This document shows, one piece after another, positions 55,801 to 64,000 of a stretch of DNA of 64,000 nucleotides. The notes beneath the pieces were generated by a model. It worked only from the letters and a program-made list of their open reading frames with translations. It searched no databases and was not told the DNA's origin. The DNA is from Trichoplax adhaerens (taxonomy: Eukaryota > Placozoa > Uniplacotomia > Trichoplacea > Trichoplacidae), in the NCBI RefSeq assembly GCF_000150275.1, contig NW_002060946.1, positions 4,191,035 through 4,255,034 of the forward strand, in the 5' to 3' direction. Positions within the stretch are counted from its first letter, which is position 1. The number at the start of each line of letters is the position of its first letter. The position numbers and the translations under genes were made by a program.

Positions 55801-57500
55801 TGCTTAATGCAACGCTATTTTTATGGTATATGATGCTATCTTACTATAGTCTTGCTACAGACACTAATTCCATCTTTCGGCTACAGCAGGAATGCTAACT
55901 ATCTGATAGCACTCCTTGATATATTAAGCCAATAGCGGAAATAGTGCAAAATGCCCGCAAGATTGGTTTTACTGTCAGTAAGACAATACTAGGTCAATAT
56001 GCTTGGCTAAAATCCGCAAAAAAATCAAAACAACGAGCTAGCTTATACTCATACGAAATCGATCATGATTTGGCTCCATTCCAGCTTACTACGCAAATCG
56101 ATAACGCTATTTTAGACATCCTCTTACATTTAAGAAAGTTGATAAAAGTTAAAACTTCTTCAGCAATTTCACTTGTTTACTAATCTTAATAATTGGAAAT
56201 AAAGCTATAAATCACCAGCCAGACTCGTTGGAAAAGCTGATCAACTATCTGTTCCATGAGTAAAGTTGAACCAAATTTTCTATTTTAATTCATCTTACCT
56301 AACACTGAGGAAGGATAACGGAACTTTTAGGCTCGTTGTTGGTTCCAAAGCAAGTAAAGAATGATCGTAAAGCTATAATTAGAATGTTTATATAGGTGCT
56401 AATCAGTCTCAGCTATTGCTAGTCTGATTAAACAATTGTGGTAATAGTTTTCAATATCAATGACGCTTGCTAAATTTTAGGCGGTACGGTAGTTTTTAGG
56501 AGAAAAGCTCTTAATCTAAAATAATTTCACAAAAGTCATATTGAAAAGATAACTTTTTCCACTTGCATGGAGGATAATGAGCATAGTTAAGACTCTCATT
56601 ATTTCTTACTTGTTTGACTATTAATCTTCCTACATAATCCCGCCTAGAACATGTTGCATTGTTTCCTTTTATTGAACAGAATGTTCTTCAATCAATAATC
56701 AAATAGAAAAGAATTGCCTATATGGTAGATAAGCTAACTCCAAAGTGTTGATAGCCTCCCCCTCTAATGTCACTCAAAAGAAAATTGATCCATCAATCAA
56801 TCTGTCAATTCGTCAGGTACAAAGTTCAAGGAAGGGAATCATGGACGTGATTGGGAATGGTTGAACTCAAAATTATCTACGAACGGATTATGATTAATAA
56901 ATATTATTTTAGATTTAAAAGATCAATCGTCGCCCTGGCACTGACACCGATGTCGCCATAAAGGATCATAAAGTCAATAAATTACAAGAAAATTAAATAA
57001 CATCAAAGTACAGCGATGTCGTAGATTGTACTTTAAACTATCTGAAATTGGTATTAAATTTCCGTTGACCTGGATCGAATGATATTTTACATTGGTAAAT
57101 ATCTAATTTTAAATGAATCACTAAACCTTAAACGATTTACTAAATAGAAATTAATTACCCTTATTGACTCCTTTACTTTGACGACTACTTATCGATTATT
57201 GAAACATCTACAATTCTCATCACTTTCAATATTGCCGCAATTACCTTTACCAATTGGCTAGGTGATTGATTAAAATTTTTAATGTAGATTACTGCCACTT
57301 ATCATACGAATTAGCCAAAGCATTTGTGGAATTCTTTAAATTAAACACTGCTAAGAAAACAAAGCATGTTATAACGTTGTTAGCGTAAGATTTTTAGCAA
57401 AGATTGGCGATGCGGGACTTGAAAGACAATATTAAAAAAGGATTAAATCAAAAATTTGGAATGATGGAATGCCATTGGCGATTGATTTGACGGAACAAAA
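52867..57500. other. Gene-poor region upstream of the HypX-like gene
   Basis: No recognised gene. A plus-strand frame 55944-56183 reads like coding sequence, and near 56310 a short frame reads YLTLRKDNGTFRLVVG, vaguely like a reverse-transcriptase motif. Both are isolated and full of nearby stops. A decayed transposon is possible but not shown. Confidence 0.4.
55944..56183 (+). CDS. Unrecognised 79-codon open frame
   Basis: Translates as a basic N-terminal half (ARKIGFTVSKTILGQYAWL, KSAKKSKQRA) and a leucine-rich helix-like C-terminal half (NAILDILLHLRKLIKV). It has no start context, partner exon or family I recognise. It may be a remnant of a mobile element. Confidence 0.2.
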   Translation: MQNARKIGFTVSKTILGQYAWLKSAKKSKQRASLYSYEIDHDLAPFQLTTQIDNAILDILLHLRKLIKVKTSSAISLVY

Positions 57501-57529
57501 TAGGTGAATCTCACTACAAGAGTTATTCA

Positions 57530-58090
57530 CAATCTCATTGAAACTTTTAGCGAGTTGAAAGTTAGTTTAAAGTCCTGCACTTGCCAAGCACTATTCAGAA
57601 AAATGAACTTAAAATTTATCCAAAATGTGTACTAGAAAATGGGTGATTATATTTCAAAAATGATTATTTATGCATTTATTCAAGGTACAGTAATTACGAT
57701 TCGCAGTTTATTCAAGCTTTGAGAGTGTAAGTTGCAAGAATTCAGTAGAAACAGAATGATTGCGCTCAAAGATAGAGTAAAGAATTATCGTTTCATTAAA
57801 ACAAGAGCGACCTAATAGCTATTTTAAAGGCCTATTGTACTTCCAAAGGTCATTCAGAAATGACTAATTTAAAATTTACCCTGAAATATAATTAAAAACA
57901 GATGATTCCACTTAAAAAGTAAATAAAGTTATTAATCGTAGATTTTATTGAAATAATGGGCGGATTGTCGCTTATTTTAAAGTTCTACACTTACTGAACA
58001 TTATTCAGAAGGTCAACTTAAAATCTGCTAAAAACTATAGTGAAAACGGATGGATGCATTTAAATAATGATTAAAGGTCGTAGTTATTAC
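57530..58090. repeat. Diverged tandem array A
   Basis: Units of about 150 bp, three to four copies, with anchors 'attcagaa(a)atgaacttaaaattta' near 57594, 57852 and 58013. Associated blocks are 'aaagt(c/t)c(t/a)(g/a)cactt' and 'gaaaacggatgatt'. Confidence 0.7.
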
Positions 58091-58740
58091 AAAGAAAGCT
58101 CCATAAGTGTTGCTTCTGACCGAAAATGTTCAACACAAAACCCTTACATAGAAAACGCACGTGAAAATCTCTAGACCTATTACGCAATTTCAGAATTAAT
58201 TTCAATTGTCAATTGTAAACTATTTAATTTTTTCCCTCAAATCAACCTAGTATGAGGTAAATTTTCAAGTCTTGAATTGACAACGCTCATAATCAAGCTT
58301 GATAACCGGAGAAATTTAATCCTAAATCTGCTAATTTGACTCTGTAAAAAATCACAGGGTAAAAGGTTGATCGTTATTGGTGTTTATAAATTAAAGATTC
58401 CTTCCGAAAAATGTAACTAATTAGGCCAGTTGTTGATGATCCTCTGAAGTTCTACTTGTAAATCAACGGTTGATATTATTTGGATTAATAATGTATGTTT
58501 CATAATGACCTTGACTAATGGATCTTTCAAAAATTCTACTTGTTGGTCAACGGTAAGTAATAAAAATCAACATGTCATCATCTTGCTTCAAATGCTATCA
58601 TCACGCCATCTCAGCTACCATCAGGTTATACTGGAATTGTTGATAAAATACAAAAGTTTTAATAGCATTCTAATATTTATTTTTATTGCAATGATTGCCG
58701 GTCACTTTGGGAGAATAACTCTACCCATGGAGTTATAATA

Positions 58741-58801
58741 ACTTCGTAAACCACAGACGTTATTGGAGGAAGGGGTTGGCTTTGAAGGAAGGGGTTGGCT
58801 A
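58741..58801. repeat. Short tandem duplication
   Basis: 'ggaaggggttggct' occurs twice about 20 bases apart (58769-58801), a GC-richer speck in AT-rich sequence. Confidence 0.8.
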
Positions 58802-58859
58802 AAGATATTGATTTTTCCAGACGGCTGTAATGAATAAAATTATTTACTTTATTGAATTG

Positions 58860-60060
58860 GGCTCTGCGGGTTAAAGCAGTCAACATGCAATGATATCTTA
58901 TAGGATTGAAAAGAGAATTAGCAAGAGTTATTATTCAATGCAACTAAACCTGTCTTATTATAGTTAATATTGATCTGAAATTCTTCGACAGTAATTTTTT
59001 TATAATTAATCAAAATCATTTCTAGCATAAGAGGGATTACCATCTAATAATGTATGATTGAAAAAGGAACAAGATGTGAGCGATAGGGGGTACTATTAAC
59101 AGCCAGTACAACTAAAAGCTATTATGCTATAGTCAGTTATTGATCCAAAATTTTTAGACGAAAATTTTAATAATCGAAATGATTTTTTTACGATTAAATT
59201 TAATTCTACAGGTTAAAGTGATCAAAATATAATCATGACTTTGTGATTAATAAAGAGAGCAAGCTAAGATGTTGTTCAATGCGGCTAAAACCTATGTTAT
59301 CGACAATGTAGATCCGAAATTCTAGATAGCAATTTTTTTTTATGACCAAAATAAATCTCGCTGTTGAATTTGGTAGTACAGTTTAAATTGATTAAGATCC
59401 AATTATGTCTTGGATGATTGAAAAAGAGAATAAACTGTGATACGCGGTACTGCTAAATAAAACCAAAAGCTAAATATTCTAGTCAACACTGATTCCAATT
59501 TTTTTAGACTGTTTTCTAATATTAAAAGGATTTTTACTATGCAATTTAGCTTTATAGGTTGAAATTATCAAGATCCAATAATGTCTTATAAGATTGAAAA
59601 GGAGAATAAGCTGAGGTATTGCTAACTTCAAAAATGTTATAGACAATATGGATCCAAATTTCTAGGCAGCAAATTCTTTTTTATAATCAAAACTTTTTCC
59701 ACTACTGAATTTGGCAGAACAAATTAAAGTGATAAAATCCAATCGTGTCTTGTGGGATTGAAAAGGAGAATAAACTGCGGTAGGGGTAGTACTAAATACG
59801 ACTAAAATGCTATAATATTCCAGTCAATGCTGATCCTACATTTCTAGACTGTCATTTCTTTTATAAAAAAAATGATTTATACTACGGGATATAGCAATAC
59901 AAGTTAAACTGGTAAAGATCCAATCACGTCTTCTACTGTATAATTACAAAGATTGAATAAGTGCTATGTTCTAGTTAGTATTTCTAGATAAAACGAAACC
60001 CTATCGTACATTAGACTAGGTTGATCCCAAATTTCTGGATAGTCACTTTAAATTTTGTTG
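58860..60060. repeat. Diverged tandem array B, about 150-195-bp period
   Basis: Anchors 'gattgaaaaggagaataa' near 58904, 59056, 59245, 59416, 59592, 59756 and 59951. Between them are 'actaaaagctat', 'gatccaaatttctagac', a T-run and 'aggttaaagtgatcaagatccaatcatgtctt'. About seven copies. Confidence 0.85.
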
Positions 60061-60269
60061 TCATGTCAATTTCTTGTATATCTATGAGAAAAATTTATCA
60101 GAGCTAATAAAGGATATAAAAAAATAACCCAATGCTCGTTTCCAGCGACATTGAAGAGTTTACAACTTGTTGATATTAGGTTGAAAAAATTGAAATCAAT
60201 TGAATATAAATTAACCAGTTTTACTGGCTCTGATCAATAGTATTTTCAGTCACTAGTTGATTCCTAAAG

Positions 60270-61260
60270 ATTAGATATCAATTTAGAATAAATAAACAAC
60301 TTTAGTACGCTTATGGTCAATTTTATAATTGAATACCACCGCCATTTTATCGTCCACTGTTCTCTGATCGATAAAATTACTTAAGTCACCGGGTTGTATT
60401 CTAAAGGCTCTATTTCCATTTAGAATAAATGAACTATTTTACGCTTATGATCAATTTTATAACTGAACACTGTAGCCATTTCATCGTCCACTATGCGTAG
60501 TCCCATTCTAAATATTTAGTATCAATTTAGAATAAATGAACTATTTTGCACTCATGATCAATTTTATAGCTAAACACCGCAGCTATTCTAATGTTCACTA
60601 AAATAACCTAATCTCTTAAGAGTATTATGCAGCCGCTGAGTTAAATTCTAAAGAATTGAAATCAATTTAACTAAATGAACCATTTTAGGCTCATGCAATA
60701 CCCGATTATCCTCACTCAGTCACTGAGCTCGTTCATTTCTTTTGAATTTAATAAACCATTTTAGGCCTATTCTAAAACTACCGGATCAACAGTATCACTC
60801 AGTCGCTGACTTTCGTTTTAAAAGACTCTGTATCAGTTTACAATAAATGAACGACCTTATGATCAATTTGATAGTTAAATACCGTAGCTATTCCAAAGTT
60901 TGCTCTATAACCTGATCAACAGTATTACTCAGTCACTGATTTTCGTTTTAAAGACTATGTATCAATTTACAATAAATGAACGACCTTACGATCAGTTTTA
61001 TAGTTAAACACCGTAGCTATTCCAATGCTTGCTATATAACCTGATCAACAGTGTTACTCAGTCACTGTGTTTAATTGGAAATACCTGATCGACCGTGTTA
61101 CGGTGCTTAATCATTCAGTTCAATTTAGCATGCACGAATTATTTTTACTTAGCATTCATTTCAATGAAACAGTTTAGGCCATGATCAATTTATAATAAAA
61201 CACAGCAATTCCACAAGCTCACTACCATTACCTGATCAATTGTATTACTCACCAGTTTAA
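60270..61260. repeat. Diverged tandem array C, about 110-150-bp period
   Basis: Anchors 'atgatcaattttatagctaaacaccg' near 60317, 60449, 60556, 60868, 60990 and 61178. Between them are 'cctgatcaacagtattactcagtcactga' and 'tatcaatttagaataaatgaac'. It directly follows array B but is a different unit. Confidence 0.85.
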
Positions 61261-64000
61261 GTAGCTTGAATTTTGACTTTGTCGTTCAAGTTATTTTCAA
61301 TCGATGCGATTGAAAACGTAAGCGAGAAAGAGCAAATTAACGGATCGATCGATCAGTATCACTTTTCCACTGGTTTTTCTCGACAGGAAAATCAGAGAGG
61401 CTCGCCCAAGGGGTAAAATTGGAGACAATAAATTGTTACGTGAAATTTCTGTTGCAAGACCAGTCTTGGTTAACGAATGGCTAATACCTTTGCATTTAAA
61501 AGCTAATATCGTTGTTGTTCAACTTGTTTCGATGTACTGTAAAATAACTTGATAGATAAGAAGAAATATTACAAGGATTTCAACATTCCATTGACAAATT
61601 TCTGACTGTATAGGCTTATTTCTATCGCTTTACCTGGTCTACTTATCATCCACTTTTATCTACTAGAAAGATATTACGTTCATTCCGATGATATCGGTAC
61701 GCAAATATCGTCAATGTTGATGACGTGATGATCATCGAGCTGGTAGTGATGCATGTGCCAACATGCATCATCATATAATTAAGTGTAAGAGAATTATTTT
61801 TCCTTCCGCCCAACCTTTCCTGAACATTCCATAACTATTACTATTATCTGTATCCAATGAAGTTATTAGAATAATAAAATATGAGCTTATTTTAGCAACG
61901 ACGTCTTATATGAGCCATTTCTGACTGACGATTTACTGAATATATCATTGTCCATATGAATAAAATAATCCTTTTGCTTGTAATCATGCTTGATGTTTGT
62001 TGTAGACTGTTAGAATATCGAACAGTTATTCTTGAACTATTTGGGCAGAATATAGATTGATCAATATACAGCAGATACCCATGCAAAATTCATTGAACCA
62101 CTTCCTCTTGCATCATAATGATATTGCAGTTTTTAGATTTGCACGAATAGAGTATTACATGGGGAAGTGATTTTTTTTATGAACTAGTTTGGTAGAACAT
62201 GGATTGGTCAAGATAGATACTAATGCAACATTAATGGAGTTCCTTCCTCTTGCCTAGAATCTTATGATTGTAGTTCGTCATTTTTTGGACGAAAAAAGTA
62301 GAATAAGAAGGAAATGATTTCACCAATGACTCTAGCCATGAAATTTGTCTACCGGTCAGATAAAAGGTCAGAAACTTTGCTACTGAAATACCCCTACTTA
62401 TTCAAGCCTTCCGCATAGTTTTCTTTTTACATGCGCTTGATAGTTTTATGAAAAACTTCTAAATAAACAACGGAAATCAAGCAATGATTATCCAGTCAAA
62501 ATATTCCCACTGGAGGTAAGTGATGAATACGATACTATATAGAGTAATGTGGTAATTTCATATATAATTGATCACCAAAACATTAAGGCAACGATGGCTT
62601 CAATTTTAAATACTAGATGATGCCTGTAGTCTATGGATTTATAGACGCGCTTACTCGTATCTTAAAGTTGTTGTTATAATATACATGTACAGTTCCCTAC
62701 ACCGTTTCCGTGAAATGTCCAAAGCCAATCAACGATACAGTATAGCTATCGATTCGTAACTGTAAACAAGGACTCCAGCATCATCAAGGATTGCCTGCAA
62801 TCTCCTATTTTCAATACCTTTGTTCGTCACCTATGGAAAGAGTAACAACTTTCAAATTGCCCTACTGGCGTAGGATCAAATCGTCCACACAGAAGCAATG
62901 TCGTTGTGTTATTTAGCGATTTGCAGTATTCAGAATTAAAAGTACTACCCAATACTTTGACTGTCAGTAAGGAAATTACATGTCGATATAGATTCAATAT
63001 CATTCAATTATTTTACAGTTCACCTTTGACCATGGTATTGTCGTTCAAAGTGAAAGAAAATTTCTCCTATCTACCGTACAAAAAATGCTCCAAAAGTACG
63101 ACTAGCCATCGTTTTGACTGCCAGCGAAAAATTTGCATGTCAGCATAGAGTCCATTTCTGCATAAATGTCCTATCGTTAACTGATAGCGCTTTTATGGTT
63201 GATAAATATATTTCATCCAGATAGTTTACGTATGTGGAATTGACATAATTATAATAACAGACTTTTTACTGCCATAATTAATTAATTACACGTCATGCAG
63301 ATACAGTACATGTAGTGCATGCCAAATAAACTCCACGGTCTTATTCTCATTTTATTTCACATTTGAAAGGTATTTTAGCTTGCAAGCGATCGAAATACAA
63401 TATTTATTGTATCTACCAAATGAACGTAGCAGCACATCAATGAACAGCAATCATAATGGATGAAATTAGCTCATTTTCAATATACCGTATATTCAGTAAG
63501 GGATGAAGAAGTAGGTAATCAGTATAATGGGGACATTGTACAATTTCAGTTGCTGGTCTCTCCAATCTACAGTATTAATTAAAATACAGTCATCATCAAG
63601 CGAAAATGCGTCTAGTATGCATAACACATTTTTGCTATCAAAACTATTCGTCATCGTCATAAAATAACTGGTTTATCCAGAATAGAAAGGCAATTGATAC
63701 TGTTGCAATATTTATTACTACACAGTACAGTACTTTAGAAACCTTTAAGCTAACGATTTGTAATCTAATCTTGTTGACGTCAAGAGCATACCAAGTAATC
63801 GCTAGATAACTGCCACAGATTAATTGGGTACACGTCAGTAGTACTGTACTGTATGGTATCATTATCGTCCATAAAAATAGAAAGAAAATGAAAATTTATT
63901 TGTGCTACTCTGTATTATTATCTTGCAATGTAATGCAAGGTTTTACCCAGTGACGATTTTTACTGTATTATCACTAAAGTGATGAAAGTATAAACTGATT
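61261..64000. other. Gene-poor right end
   Basis: No gene is recognised. It contains a diverged two-copy repeat at about 62035-62295 and GTACTG-type elements near 63724 and 63840. The frames 61892-62086, 62906-63148 and 63644-63862 show no family features. Confidence 0.5.
62035..62295. repeat. Diverged two-copy tandem repeat
   Basis: Copy 1 begins 'gaactatttgggcagaatatagattgatcaa' near 62034; copy 2 begins 'gaactagtttggtagaacatggattggtcaa' near 62180. Both continue with 'cttcctcttgc' and 'atgat(a)ttg(c/t)ag'. The period is about 146 bp. Confidence 0.75.

Overview
The window looks like nuclear DNA of an AT-rich, intron-rich animal. Eight genes can be joined exon by exon with every junction in frame or nearly so. 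They are VAC14 (-), a ZDHHC1/11-type palmitoyltransferase (-), TBC1D20 (+), RP9 (-, 5' end unresolved), NDUFS6 (+), PRPF4B (+), a membrane-anchored HxD...H cupin/JmjC-like protein (+), and a four-pass MARVEL protein (-). A ninth gene is a single 626-codon exon on the minus strand, a bacterial-type HypX/HoxX homologue. The gene set, many small introns and low GC suggest an early-branching animal; a placozoan (Trichoplax/Hoilungia type) is my best guess, by inference only.

Layout: 1-3832 no gene recognised; 3833-10980 VAC14; 14125-19451 ZDHHC1-like; 22249-24763 TBC1D20; 25746-about 26927 RP9, convergent with TBC1D20; 28369-30885 NDUFS6; 32466-37131 PRPF4B; 40259-43339 cupin gene; 45138-49139 MARVEL gene; 50986-52866 HypX-like; 52867-64000 gene-poor and rich in old tandem arrays. 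The genes are unrelated housekeeping functions: PI(3,5)P2 scaffold, Golgi/ER lipidation and Rab1 control, two splicing-linked proteins, complex I assembly, and a probable luminal hydroxylase. I see no operon-like logic.

Three things stand out. First, the intronless HypX-like gene has an N-terminal extension resembling a mitochondrial presequence. This family makes the CO ligand of [NiFe]-hydrogenases in bacteria, and no hydrogenase gene is visible here. Second, VAC14 has an AT-AC intron with a textbook U12-type donor and branch site, and frame arithmetic over all 17 exons supports it. NDUFS6 has a GC-AG intron. Third, clusters of a palindromic GTACTGTAC/GTACAGTAC element lie directly upstream of the NDUFS6 and PRPF4B start codons and in other upstream regions. 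Diverged tandem arrays with periods of about 110-260 bp fill several introns and the right-hand gene-poor region.
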